64,000 nucleotides of DNA, taken from contig JALHLK010000011.1 of the NCBI GenBank assembly GCA_022844565.1, positions 85,627 to 149,626 on the forward strand. The letters run 5' to 3'. The translations under genes were made by a program, and so were the position numbers. The notes under the pieces were generated by a model. The model was not told the origin of the DNA, ran no database searches, and was given only the letters and a program-made list of their open reading frames with translations. How positions within the stretch are numbered: position 1 is the first letter of the stretch; each line of letters opens with the position of its first letter. The stretch is from Saprospiraceae bacterium (GTDB lineage Bacteria; Bacteroidota; Bacteroidia; Chitinophagales; Saprospiraceae). Below, piece by piece: positions 8,409 to 17,770 of this stretch.

Positions 8409-8629
8409 CTAGTGCTCCGTCCAAATAAAGATCTTAATTAAATGTTGTTCTTTTTCCAAATCTCTACGTTAAAAATTCTCAACGTAGCGTCGCAATTGTA
8501 GTAGCTGTTTCTCGGAGGCCACAGTTCCGTGCTAAAATCGTTTGCGACGATTTCTTAACGCACTTCATCTTGATATTTGAAAAAATTATTGCCATTTTAA
8601 TTTAAGTCTTTATCTAGACGGAGCAATAG
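8409..8629. mobile_element. MITE-like element, copy 1 (221 bp)
   Basis: The ends are inverted repeats: CTAGTGCTCCGTCC then AAATAAAGATCTTAATTAAA on the left, and TTTAAGTCTTTATCTAGACG GAGCAATAG on the right, about 33 bp of near-match. A second copy with the same ends and shared interior lies at 63820-63983. This copy carries about 55 extra interior bases containing a TCG-TTTGCGA-CGA hairpin. It has no coding capacity, so it would depend on a transposase elsewhere. Confidence 0.8.
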
Positions 8630-8639
8630 CTGAACGAAC

Positions 8640-9070
8640 GTATATATGGGAACAACTTTAACACGTAGCTAGGGATAATTTGAAATTTGCGAACTAAAAC
8701 CCAATTTAAGGTTAGTTTGATGGATTAGGATTGGATAGCGTATCAAAAAAGGAAAGCAGAATACCCGCAAGTAGTAATTGAAAACCTTAGTAGGTCATCT
8801 TACGACCATTCATGTGTTTGATGGAAGAGGGCCGCCTAAGCACTATATAAGGATGGACCAAAAATCACCTTTCTTATATCGGTTCGTATAAGAATAGTAG
8901 CCGACTCCGTGGCACTTTCCTGTCAAAATACACGAAAGTTGAAGCAGGCTAAAGGCCTCGAATTAACAACTGAACTGGCTATGATTTTTATACATGGTTA
9001 CCAAAAGTGGTATTTCTATTTCTTGGTTATATATCATTTTATAAACTTTACCAATTTGGAATTTAAGCAA
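8640..9070. other. Gene-free stretch, possibly decayed coding DNA
   Basis: About 430 bases follow the MITE without an intact gene. Short open stretches exist on the plus strand (for example near 8795-8890 and 8900-8970), but they are broken by stops and I could not match them to a family. The base composition is less AT-rich than true spacer nearby, consistent with old coding sequence. Confidence 0.3.
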
Positions 9071-9076
9071 TGATAA

Positions 9077-10339
9077 TCAAAGGAGTAATATATAGAAAAA
9101 AGCACCCGATAAATATCCAATAAGCGCTACCAAACTTATTTTTTTTAGATACCAAAAGAAGTCAATTTTCTCTATTCCCATTGCTGCAACACCAGCTGCT
9201 GATCCAATGATTAGGATACTACCTCCTGTTCCGGCACAATAAGCAATAAGTTCCCAAAAATAATGGTCAGTAGGAAATGTTTGTAAATCGTACATACCCA
9301 TTGCTGCAGCTACTAAAGGAACGTTATCTATTATTGCTGAAAGAATACCAAGGGATATTGCTATTATTTTATAATTACCAATGGATTCGCTTAGTGTCGT
9401 AGCTAAACTTGATAGCATGCTAGTTGATTCAAGGGCAGCTACCGCTAGAAGAATACCCAAAAAGAATAATACACTAGCAATGTCGATATTTCGTAATGCA
9501 TTTGTCACAGTAATTTTATGTTCCTTGGCTTTATCTTTATTTAAAAGTTCTGTAACAATCCATAAAACAGATAAACCTATTAGGATACCCATGAATGGTG
9601 GTAAATGTGTTAAAGACTTAAAGAAAGGAACAAAAATTAGAGCCCCTATTCCAATAAAAAAGACGATTCTTTTCTCGAAATTTAAAATAATTGATTCTTG
9701 ATTCGAATCATCATTTCTAATAAAATCACCTTTAATCATTAATGATATTAAGAATAATGGGACAATCATACTTATCAGGCTTGGAAAAAATAAAATTTGC
9801 ATGATATTAACCGTCGTAATTTGACCTCCAATCCACAGCATTGTTGTTGTTACATCACCAATTGGAGTCCAGGCTCCTCCAGAATTGGCGGCAATTATTA
9901 TCATACCGACAAATAACAACCTTTCATTTTTATCATTTGATAATTTCCGGGTAAGCGTAACCATCACAATAGTTGTGGTAAGATTATCAAGTACAGAAGA
10001 GAGGAAAAAAGTAATAAAACTCAAAATTATTAGAAGTATCCTTTTATTATTTGTTTTAATTAGCTTTGTGATTACATCAAACCCACTATAAGAGTCAATT
10101 AATTCAACAATTGTCATTGCACCAATTAGAAAAAATACAATTTGTGATATGTTCCCTAAGTGCTCTACTAATTGTTGAACAATTTCTTCTGAATCTGATT
10201 TAAATAAAATATAAGTCGTCCAAACAAAACCTCCTGTTAAAAGAGCAATCGCTGATTTATTGATTTTAACTTTGCTTTCTAAGGCAATTAATACATAACC
10301 AAGACTAAAAGCAATTAGAATAATTGTGTTCATTGTCAT
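9077..10339 (-). CDS. nhaD: NhaD-type Na+/H+ antiporter
   Basis: A 420-residue membrane protein with 11 to 13 predicted helices, belonging to the ion transporter (IT) superfamily, NhaD group. These exchange cytoplasmic Na+ or Li+ for H+ at the inner membrane. Supporting motifs are FFLSSVLDNLTTTIV (about 112-126), NSGGAWTPIGDVTTTMLW (about 152-169) and SAIIDNVPLVAAAMG (about 335-349), with the acidic and polar residues conserved in this group. The length is normal. An attC-like repeat lies 65 bases upstream (10404-10541). The gene is monocistronic. Confidence 0.85.
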   Translation of the reverse strand: MTMNTIILIAFSLGYVLIALESKVKINKSAIALLTGGFVWTTYILFKSDSEEIVQQLVEHLGNISQIVFFLIGAMTIVELIDSYSGFDVITKLIKTNNKRILLIILSFITFFLSSVLDNLTTTIVMVTLTRKLSNDKNERLLFVGMIIIAANSGGAWTPIGDVTTTMLWIGGQITTVNIMQILFFPSLISMIVPLFLISLMIKGDFIRNDDSNQESIILNFEKRIVFFIGIGALIFVPFFKSLTHLPPFMGILIGLSVLWIVTELLNKDKAKEHKITVTNALRNIDIASVLFFLGILLAVAALESTSMLSSLATTLSESIGNYKIIAISLGILSAIIDNVPLVAAAMGMYDLQTFPTDHYFWELIAYCAGTGGSILIIGSAAGVAAMGIEKIDFFWYLKKISLVALIGYLSGAFFYILLL

Positions 10340-10403
10340 CTTTTTTTGTAGGATGTTAGACTATAAAAATACATTTATTGTTATTTAGTTTTTCTTGCAT
10401 TGT

Positions 10404-10541
10404 TCCTAACGTTTTGTAGATTTGCGATGGGCGGGCCTTTAACCACTAATGTCCGTGCGGAGAACTAACCTTTCAGTTACCTCAAAACTATCTGTGGTGC
10501 ACGAAACCCCGCCTACTGCAAATGTGCAGTTAGCAGTTAGG
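10404..10541. repeat. attC-like cruciform repeat, complete copy
   Basis: Left end CCTAAC (10405-10410) pairs perfectly with right end GTTAGG (10536-10541). Inner boxes ATTTGC (left) with GCAAAT (right) and GGCGGG with CCCGCC also pair, leaving an unpaired GTTTTG-type spacer between outer and inner boxes. It separates the start of nhaD from the end of the minus-strand gene at 10570. The geometry matches the best copy at 44863-44995. Confidence 0.65.
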
Positions 10542-10569
10542 CGTTTTATTTTATATTGTCTATTCATTG

Positions 10570-11013
10570 CTAAACTGTCTTTTTTGTTAAATGCTCATAC
10601 GGACTTAATTGCCCATTATTCTTCAAGACTCTAATTATCCGTATTCTGTTATATCGTTGCAGAAAAATCGGATAAATATTTATGTACAAATTAAGAATCG
10701 GAAGAAAAAACCAGTCAAATATTGTCAATTTTCTGTCAAGCATAATTGTCAACAGAATAAATAATATTACACCAATTATATGCCGCCATTCGTAATTCCT
10801 TGTTTTTATTTCATATTTATACAAATCTTTAAATTTGTCAGAATGACTAAGCTTGATTTGAGTTATATTTCTTCTTTTTCTAATAATGTCTCCTGTCGTA
10901 GGTAAATACTTCTTGTAAGTTTTGATACCAACCCATTCATAAATTGTTTTTCCCCCATAAAACTCAAATGTTTTTGGTTCAAAATATCGTAATATTTGTT
11001 GTCTAATGGTCAA
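10570..11013 (-). CDS. Small membrane protein resembling the CrtO-type acyltransferase family
   Basis: A 147-residue protein with an N-terminal soluble part, FEFYGGKTIYEWVGIKTYKK (about 16-35), then two hydrophobic helices (about 80-96 and 98-118), then NIYPIFLQRYNRIR (about 112-125). The YE..GI..YKK..LP block and the N-x-x-P-x-x-x-QRYNR motif are what I associate with the glycosyl-4,4'-diaponeurosporenoate acyltransferase (CrtO) family. No carotenoid genes are nearby, so the substrate is uncertain. The 3' end abuts the repeat at 10404-10541. Confidence 0.5.
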   Translation of the reverse strand: MTIRQQILRYFEPKTFEFYGGKTIYEWVGIKTYKKYLPTTGDIIRKRRNITQIKLSHSDKFKDLYKYEIKTRNYEWRHIIGVILFILLTIMLDRKLTIFDWFFLPILNLYINIYPIFLQRYNRIRIIRVLKNNGQLSPYEHLTKKTV

Positions 11014-11136
11014 TGTTTTGTCGTCTTTTTACGCTTTCTGCATAACTCATTAATAAGGGAAACTTCTTTCTCCTCCTTTTCGTCACATCTATTTGAGTTA
11101 TAATACATTTTAAAAATATAAAAATAAGAATATTTC

Positions 11137-11566
11137 TTAATACTGTCTGTTTTTAAATACCTTTTTACGTTCATTCGGATTTACAGGGTGACTTTCTGTG
11201 ATAATGCTGTCTTTGGGTCTAATTAATACATCATCTTCAACAACAATTCCACCGAGGTCTAAAAAACGTATAGGAGTGATTGATAAACACATTTTGACAA
11301 ATCTGAATATGCCTTCCAAAATTGGTATGAAATGAGGTAAATATCGTTGTACTTTTATAAATTTGTTGTCCAATTATTTCACTCAATCGTTCTCTAATTT
11401 GATCAGTATTACTTGACATACTGAGTGCAATTGATAAATTAATTGTTTTAGAAACTTCTTCAAATATTTTTGGATATTCTGGGTCAGTAAAAGGAATTAA
11501 TCCTCCAATAAGCATTCTCTCAAAAATGTCAAGCTTGTTTTGATTCATATTATTTTTAATTTTCAA
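11137..11566 (-). pseudogene. Sugar O-acetyltransferase (maltose/galactoside type), frameshifted and truncated
   Basis: The first frame (11566 down) reads DIFERMLIGGLIPFTDPEYP, then IRERLSEIIGQQI, then FTSFHTNFGRHIQICQNVFI, characteristic of the N-terminal part of left-handed beta-helix hexapeptide acetyltransferases. An extra T in a six-T run (plus strand A-run at 11261-11266) shifts the frame. The second frame continues with LDLGGIVVEDDVLIRPKDSI and ITESHPVNPNERK. It stops about 60 residues early, losing the last coils and the catalytic-site C-terminus. The homopolymer slip could be a sequencing error, but the C-terminal loss argues for a true pseudogene. Confidence 0.75.
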
Positions 11567-11675
11567 ATGCCTCCTTTGCTATCATTATTTTAGTCATGGC
11601 TTTTGGTCAGCCTGTGTAGAAAGCTAAATGCGTAATGATTTCTTTAAGTTCTTCTTAGGTCCATCCGTGTTTTAA
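11556..11675 (-). pseudogene. Carboxymuconolactone decarboxylase family remnant (C-terminus)
   Basis: The minus strand reads LKEIITHLAFYTG, a stop, PKAMTKIMIAKEAFEN, then the natural stop at 11556-11558. The family motif here is EIITHLAFYAGWPKA, so the internal TGA is a Trp codon (TGG) turned into a stop. The rest of the gene is gone. It lies just upstream of the acetyltransferase remnant, suggesting a lost two-gene operon. 11676-11970 contains nothing I can name. Confidence 0.6.
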
Positions 11676-11970
11676 ATTTAAAAATGTGCGGTAGCCAAAA
11701 AATAAAAAACATTACTCAACATCGTGTGTCGGTTTATTCTATGTCCCGTTGGTCGTATATCTTTGTTTTCCTATCAAAATGGTTTACTTTTTCTTGTATT
11801 TTGTGGTCTGTTTGTTGGTGAACAGTCGTTTTTGCCTTTGCTGCAAATGTTCAAGTATAAGGATATTACGAGGTTTCGGAGCAATTAAATGTCAGCCAGC
11901 CACCAAGTTTTAGACCCGCATTGCGCTTATGGATTATTGTGCTTTCGCACTTTTACTTATTAAGTTTGTT

Positions 11971-14430
11971 TTAGAATTTATAATTATATCCAAATCTTAT
12001 TACCTGGGTTTCGTAGTAATCTGTAGCTGTATAGCTGAAATTGTTGCCTTCAATTTTCTTTTTTATCACCATTGTATTCAGCAAGTCAGTCGCATTTAGG
12101 AATAATTCAGCCTTCCCCTTCTGAATGCCTTTTTTAACTCCAAAATCAAGTGAGAACCTTGAATCGATTGTCCCTTGGGGGATGATGTCAGGAGCGAGAT
12201 ATATGGCGGTAAGTTGTACTTCAGAGTTTTTCCAAAATTTAAAATTGGTGTTCAGCTTTATATTTCCAGAATAGATTTCCTGTTGCGTTGCCGTGAAGGT
12301 ATTTTCTATTGGATACTTATTTACTACTGTAAAAGCATCTATTTGATTGTAATATCCATTCAGGTTTAGATTCACATTGATTTTATCAGTTATCTCCTGA
12401 TTTATAACCACTTCTATTCCAGTATTATAGCTTTTGCCAGCATTCTGAGAAATGTTGTAAATCAGATTTGAGTTATCTACTGTTGTGGCAATTCGTGATA
12501 TGGTTCCATCTGAAATACGATGATAGGCAGCACCATAAAAATATCCTTTGTTCCAGCTATTTTTAAAGCCAAATTCAAAACTATTCGTGAATTGGGGTTG
12601 TAAACCCGGATTACCTACCTTAATGATTTCAGCATCATCATACTTAGGGAAAATGCGAATATTTACTTCATCAGGTCGGTCAACCCTTCGGTTATAGAAA
12701 ACCGACAATTTGTTTCGTTCGTTGATTTTATAGGTTACCCTAGCATTGGGAAAAGGCTGTAAATAATTATACCCATCACTTGAGTAGGTGTTGTGATTGG
12801 GGTCTACATCATACTGTAAATCAACATATTATAACCTTAGGCCAATTGCTCCTTCAAACTTTCTCACTTCGTAAGTATAGTTTCCATACAGTGCAGGAAT
12901 AGTTTCCTTGTAGGTAGCTAAACCATCGGCTCCTGTATCGAGTACCGAGTTTGTTGATGCCGGATTAAACTGCATATTTGTTGGAATCGTCCTTCTTCTA
13001 AACTTAATTCCCGTTTCCAGCAAACCATGTTTCATCGGCTTGGTGTAATCCAATGTGAAATCGGCTACCTTTTGGTCAGCTATCAGAAAGAAAGATTCTT
13101 CTGTTGTAAATAAAGGACGTGTATTGGTAAAAAAATACTTTTCGTCTTCCCGGTCAAAAGTGTAATTGAATCCTATGTTTAGCTTATGACCTGGTTGTTG
13201 AAATTTATGTTCATAGGCCAGAGATGCCATTGCAGCAGTAAGCACTTCATCCTCGAGAAACTGCCACAACCTAAGATTATTAGTTATGATTTCACTAAAA
13301 AAAGGCTGATCTCCATAGTCAATGATAGATTCCCGACTAAAAACCCCTGAAACCGTTAGCGTGTTTCGCTCATTCATAAACCAATCTATCCCAGCTTTTG
13401 ACGTAAAAAAATTGGTGTTTCTGTTTCGTTTCAATTGTTGATTAATCACCATGCCATCATCATAGATTCTGGTTACAAATTCATTTTTATTGAGCGTTTC
13501 GGTGTATAAGTTATCGGCTTGCAGAAACAGATTTATTTTCTTTTTTTTGTAATTAAGTGAAACGGAAGGATTGATTTTAGGCGTGGTCTGATACTGCGGA
13601 CGAATGCCAGGTAAGTTTTCTTTTCTTACCCATAAAGCACCAAGCCCAGTCGAGAATCCAACTTTACCATTGAAGCCAGACTGATCCTCTTTCTTCAGGA
13701 TGACATTGATAATCCCGGTATTTCCGTTGGCATCATATTTAGCAGAGGGGTTGTTGATGATTTCAATTTTCTCAACGGCTGAAGCAGGTATATTGTCAAG
13801 GCCGTTTTGATTTCCAAAACCTGTAATAGCTGTTTGTTTGCCGTCAATTAGAACCACTACTTGATTATTGCCCCTGAGCTGAACCTGACCGTCTTGCGTA
13901 GTAACCCCCGGAAGGTTATTCATAGACTGCAGAACGCTTCCACCACTTTGGCTTACATTATCATCCACACTATAGGTCTTTTTGTCCATCATGCCTGTTA
14001 CGGCATCTTGCTTGGCTGTGACGACTACTTCACTTAGTTGTTGAACACCTTCTTCCAAGAGAATTGCTCCCAGATCAATGAACTCAGAATTAGCACCAAT
14101 AAATAGTGAAGAGCTGTATTTTTTATAGCCGATGTAAGTTACTTCCAAGAGATAATCTCCTGGCTTTGCGTCTGAAATGGTAAATAAGCCTTTGTCATTG
14201 GAAATTGTACCTGATACAAATGATGAATCTGTAGTTTTTTTCAATACAGCATTAACAAAAGGTAAATTTTTATCAGAGACCTTATCTCTTATTGTTCCAG
14301 AAACGCTTACGGCTGATTTTTGTGCCAATAATCCTAAAGGGAATAGCAAAAGGCATAGTAAGATACTTGGGTTGTTCCTTGTAATTCTTATAGTTTTTCC
14401 TAGCTTACCTAGGTTAAGTTTATTCGACAC
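11971..14430 (-). pseudogene. TonB-type outer-membrane beta-barrel receptor with one internal stop
   Basis: The gene has a signal peptide (SILLCLLLFPLGLLAQ), a carboxypeptidase-regulatory-like beta-sandwich (about 40-130), a plug with QLSEVVVTAKQD and VEKIEIINNPSAKYDANG, and a long barrel of the OMP_b-brl_3 type. The first open part ends at a TAA at 12829-12831. The same frame resumes without indel (YVDLQYDVDPNHNTYSSDGY...) and runs to 11971. A single GAA-to-TAA change therefore splits the barrel. I take the start as the GTG at 14430, because the longer frame (ATG at 14622) runs through the 5'-flank repeat. It may be inactive, read through, or a sequencing error. Confidence 0.8.
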
Positions 14431-14460
14431 TATATTAATTATTTTTGTCTGCACGAAGTC

Positions 14461-14660
14461 CAACACTAAGGAAAGTTGACCGCAAAGTGTCAACTTTTCA
14501 AGTTGAACGAGGTTTGTCCCAATTTCGTAGGGAACCGCTTTTTCATTTTTATAACCTATTAAAGCCATAAATGTACAGAATGTTTGCATTTCATATTTCA
14601 TTTTGGAGTTAAGAATATGCAAGGATTAGATTTAATAACATATAGGTGTTGATTTTGTTA
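14461..14660. repeat. 5'-flank repeat family, copy upstream of the receptor gene
   Basis: CAACACTAAGGAAAGTTGAC starts the copy. It contains the hairpin AAGTTGAC / GTCAACTT (loop CGCAAAGT) and a following TTTTCAAGTTGAAC. The distal half (about 14570-14660: AAATGTACAG, GGAGTTAAGAATATGCAAGG, ATTAGATTTAATAACATATA) matches 7075-7160 and 38466-38555. It ends 31 bases upstream of the GTG start of the receptor. Confidence 0.75.
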
Positions 14661-14719
14661 ATTTTCATCTATTTCTTCTTTTAGCGATACATTATTTGCA
14701 GTAAACATTAACTATTTTG

Positions 14720-14881
14720 CTACACAATCTGCAAGTACCGGTGACTTTGATTTTGACTTTTGAGCATAAAAAATCGCATTTTGTAATCGTCAATCTTGGC
14801 ATGATGGTCGTGTCCTTCATGCCCCATTGGTGGTTTGCTGCCGTGTTTTATATTGCAATAATCCATTTCGGTCATCTTCAT
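14720..14881 (-). pseudogene. Short His-rich ORF, possible remnant of a metal-transporting P-type ATPase
   Basis: A 53-codon frame from ATG 14881. It contains PPMGHEGHDHHAKIDDYKMR followed by FF, like the His-rich N-terminus before the first helix of CopB-type P-type ATPases. The transmembrane part that should follow is absent. The frame is read only on the minus strand; the overlapping plus-strand frame looks spurious. It could also be a small stand-alone metal-binding peptide. Confidence 0.35.
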
Positions 14882-14893
14882 TTTTTTGATTTG

Positions 14894-16576
14894 TCAAGTT
14901 TTGTATACCAAAAGTTCATTGAAATCCGCTGCTCCTTCTTCTTTCAGCAAAAAATCTTTCACCGCCATTAGCATCGCTTTGTTTGAAGTAAAAAGTTCGC
15001 GGTTAAAATTGAGTGCTGTAGTTATATCTAAATCTTCAATCGGGGCATCTTGTACATCTTTGTAAAAATTATTCAGAGCGAAACTATAGTTTTCTTGTAT
15101 TGTGTTTAATATATCTTGTAGTTTTTCGAAGCCAGGATTTGATTTCTGTACCATCAGGGCATTTAATTGCTGGTATAAATCGTCTGTTTCTTTTTTGTGG
15201 TGTGTAAAAAAATTGAAAGTAATATCTGTTTCGGAACGCCTGAGGTTTGCGATATTGCTTGCTATATCGTTCATGCTTTTTACGGAGTGCATACAACTGC
15301 GGACTGAAGAAATCAGCTGATTGAGCTGAGCATATTGTTCTTCATTCACTTTTGATCGAAATAATAAATAAAATGCCTGCAGCTCTCCTTGCAACTGTTT
15401 CAGAAAATCATATTTTTCTTCGGAAGATTTTGCAAAGAATTTTCTTTTCTCGTTGATAGGTCTGAATTCAAGATGGTCGCAAAGCTTTTCAATATCAATT
15501 TCAAACAGTGTGAGGTTATAAAGTATGGAGTTGTGAATAAAATAATCCGTTTCTTTTCTGAATAAATCAAGTGCTGTTTCGGGTTCTTTAATATTTGCAT
15601 GACCAATAAAAGCAGTAGCAGAGGCATCAGTATCTTTATAGAATTTTTCGAGAAGCTTTGCGAAAGGACTGAGGAAAGGAAGAAAAATAAAAATACTGAC
15701 TAAATTAATCAGGGTTGAAAAAGTAACCAAACCCATAAGAGCGTCACTGATTTTAAAAACATCCGTTATTAAAAGCAAAATCGGTCTAAGCAAGACAAAA
15801 GCTAATATTGTTAGCACGACATTGAATAAGAAATTTCCGAGTGCTACCCGTTTCTTAGAAGCGTTGCCCCCTATAGAAGCTACCATTATTTTAATACTGG
15901 TACCTGTTTCTGACCCGAGTACAAGGGCTGCTGCAGGTGCAAATCCGATAGCCCCTACATGAAGTGCACTGAGCGTAAGGGCCATTGTTACTGAGCTTGA
16001 TTGCACGAGTGAAGTGATGATAAAGCCAATGAGCAGGAAAATAATCAGTGACATCTCTGCATATTTCGAAAAATCAAATGCATTTACTTGCCCTTCCATA
16101 GCAGTTTTCATAAATGAAAGCCCTATGAACAACAAACCAAAACCTAATAGAAAATAGGAACTGTATTTAACGGTTTTTCGATTGCCAAATAGGATAAGCA
16201 ATAACCCACCAATAAATACTACCGGATAAGCAATCACTTCAATATCCATTTTAAAACCAAGCGTTGCTACCACCCAGCTATCAAGCGTAGTACCTAAGTT
16301 GGCACCAAGAATAATAGCCATAGCATTTTTCATAGAGAATACTCCTGCACCCACAAAGGCAAGTACCATTAGTGAAACCATAGAGCTGCTTTGTAGAAGT
16401 CCTGTTACTATTGCTCCGCCCGCTACTGCACTTACCTTGTTTTTGGAAGCGCGCTGAAGAAAGAGTTTAAATTTTCGACCCGAAATATTTTTCAAAGCTT
16501 CTTCAATAAGATACATTGCAAAGAGGAACAACCCGATTCCGGCAGCAAGCTTAAATATGAGTGTGAGCATTTCCAT
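14894..16576 (-). CDS. Na+/phosphate symporter family protein with PhoU-like tail
   Basis: A 560-residue inner-membrane protein of the Na/Pi cotransporter (NptA/YjbB) family. Two inverted repeats carry the hallmark QSSS motifs: GLLQSSSMVSLMVLAFVGAG (about 60-79) and LVQSSSVTMALTLSALHVG (about 190-208). Eight or so helices fill residues 1-320. Residues 340-545 form a cytoplasmic helical PhoU-like domain (AFYLLFRSKVNEEQYAQLNQ, MNDIASNIANLRRSETD). It probably moves phosphate with Na+. The length is normal. It is monocistronic, with no phosphate regulon genes nearby. Confidence 0.88.
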   Translation of the reverse strand: MEMLTLIFKLAAGIGLFLFAMYLIEEALKNISGRKFKLFLQRASKNKVSAVAGGAIVTGLLQSSSMVSLMVLAFVGAGVFSMKNAMAIILGANLGTTLDSWVVATLGFKMDIEVIAYPVVFIGGLLLILFGNRKTVKYSSYFLLGFGLLFIGLSFMKTAMEGQVNAFDFSKYAEMSLIIFLLIGFIITSLVQSSSVTMALTLSALHVGAIGFAPAAALVLGSETGTSIKIMVASIGGNASKKRVALGNFLFNVVLTILAFVLLRPILLLITDVFKISDALMGLVTFSTLINLVSIFIFLPFLSPFAKLLEKFYKDTDASATAFIGHANIKEPETALDLFRKETDYFIHNSILYNLTLFEIDIEKLCDHLEFRPINEKRKFFAKSSEEKYDFLKQLQGELQAFYLLFRSKVNEEQYAQLNQLISSVRSCMHSVKSMNDIASNIANLRRSETDITFNFFTHHKKETDDLYQQLNALMVQKSNPGFEKLQDILNTIQENYSFALNNFYKDVQDAPIEDLDITTALNFNRELFTSNKAMLMAVKDFLLKEEGAADFNELLVYKT

Positions 16577-16711
16577 AATTATTCAGATCTTTATAAATAT
16601 ATGCTATAACTGCCAATGTTGATTGTTCAGTTCGCCCTGATTGCCGAAAACCGGCTGTTGGAAGCTAGTCGTTTCTTTATGATAACCCAATTTATTCTTA
16701 GGAACATTTTT

Positions 16712-17050
16712 TTATTTTTCATTATCGTTTATTAGACGATGTTTTAACCAAGCTAAAAGAAAACTCCCCAAACATGCAGAGCTTATTGCCAAAAGGAGTA
16801 AAGGTAAATCTTTTTTTAAGAACATTTCCAATTGTCCAGTGAAAAGAACACTAAGTCCAATAAGTATAACCATAGGACCAGCAATCCATATTCCCCAATG
16901 CCATGATTCTTTTGGCCAAAGAAAACCGAATAGACTTCCACCCAAAAAATAAATAAGACCAAGAATAATTGGGAAAGACTCTATCTCAGGAATAAAGGGG
17001 ATAGTGAGCCCTAAAATAATAGCAAGGAAGAAAGAATATTTTGAATTCAT
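16712..17050 (-). CDS. Small four-helix membrane protein, unknown
   Basis: A 112-residue protein that is almost entirely hydrophobic, with about four helices (5-20, 25-45, 52-70, 80-103) and a basic, Asn-rich tail. The motif FLWPKESWHWGIW sits between helices 2 and 3. I do not recognise a family. It lies 135 bases upstream of the Na/Pi symporter on the same strand but too far for tight coupling. A degenerate 5'-flank repeat (17126-17253) lies upstream. Confidence 0.55.
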   Translation of the reverse strand: MNSKYSFFLAIILGLTIPFIPEIESFPIILGLIYFLGGSLFGFLWPKESWHWGIWIAGPMVILIGLSVLFTGQLEMFLKKDLPLLLLAISSACLGSFLLAWLKHRLINDNEK

Positions 17051-17125
17051 GATGGTTTTATTAATGACTGACGCAATTGTTTATGTTTATTTATTTATCT
17101 CTTTGTACCAGCTTGTGGCTTTCTG

Positions 17126-17253
17126 CTAACTCTAATGAAAGTTCTCTGCATAGTTTCAATTTTTCAAGTTTACCACGTAGAATAATTATCCAACACTGAA
17201 TACTCAAATGCTGTAAAGAAATGACATATGAAATGTCATTTTAACCAAAATTA
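17126..17253. repeat. 5'-flank repeat family, degenerate copy
   Basis: CTAACTCTAATGAAAGTT and TTTCAATTTTTCAAGTT resemble the first half of the family. ATGCTGTAAAGAAATGACAT followed by ATGAAATGTCATTTT (palindrome TGACAT-ATGAA-ATGTCA, 17222-17238) matches 38335-38367. It lies 76 bases upstream of the 112-residue membrane-protein gene. CTGCCAACGTTTTGCAGACTGGCAG at 17492-17516 looks like a lone left arm of the attC-like family; the rest of 17254-17706 is unremarkable apart from the hairpin at 17388. Confidence 0.6.
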
Positions 17254-17387
17254 GTCATTAGAAAATTTATTACGGAGTTAAATTTGAGTTTTTTTCATAA
17301 CGATTAGTATAAGCTGAAAGACAGTGCTTTCAGTTCGCTCCTAAATTGGTACATTGGTGCCAATTTTATACGGATCTCATCCTTTAC

Positions 17388-17409
17388 CATCCCGATTGCT
17401 ATCGGGATG
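17388..17409. terminator. Perfect 9 bp hairpin
   Basis: CATCCCGAT / ATCGGGATG with a TGCT loop, flanked by TTTAC and GTAAA, which can extend the stem after a bulge. There is no T-tract, and it lies over 300 bases from the nearest gene end. It is a folded spacer element whose role as a terminator is only possible. Confidence 0.45.
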
Positions 17410-17706
17410 CTTCAGTCGGTAAAATGTCTCATTTTAGTGCACTTTAACCCCTCATGACAAAGTTCTAATTACCAATTTGGGTTTAAAATTCCTGCCAACG
17501 TTTTGCAGACTGGCAGTCGTTTTAATGCCACCAATATAAAGACACAAAAATACCGCTACTCATACGACCAACTTTCCGTACAATCTAGCTAAACGCCACG
17601 AAACTCAATTTTCATTTAAGACTACGCCTTTTTAATAACAAAATTCTATTTTAAAGCTCCAGTCCTTTAGGTTGCGCCTGCTATTTAAGTTGTTATTTTT
17701 CAGATG

Positions 17707-17753
17707 TTTATCATCGCGTTCATCGCATGGGCACTAGACGCAACGAATGATAA
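17707..17753. repeat. 3'-hairpin family, copy after the HxlR gene
   Basis: Arms TTATCAT (17708-17714) and ATGATAA (17747-17753) enclose CGCGTTCATCGCATGGGCAC and AGACGCAACGA. This core is shared with copies at 30023, 33424, 37188 and 43003 (GTTCATCGCAT ... ACGACGAA). It ends 17 bases beyond the stop of the minus-strand HxlR gene, so it sits where a terminator would. Confidence 0.6.
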
Positions 17754-17770
17754 GTTGTAAAATGACCTTT

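Noticed and set aside
14431..14622. N-terminal extension of the TonB-type receptor to the ATG at 14622
   Set aside because: The extension runs through the 5'-flank repeat and puts the signal peptide over 80 residues inside the protein; the GTG at 14430 gives a normal signal.
14717..14971. 84-codon plus-strand frame
   Set aside because: It overlaps the C-terminus of the Na/Pi symporter and is antisense to the His-rich frame; no family features.
16600..16680. Possible attC-like repeat downstream of the 112-residue membrane-protein gene
   Set aside because: Only short CCAA/TTGG pairings are seen; no shared blocks with the other copies.
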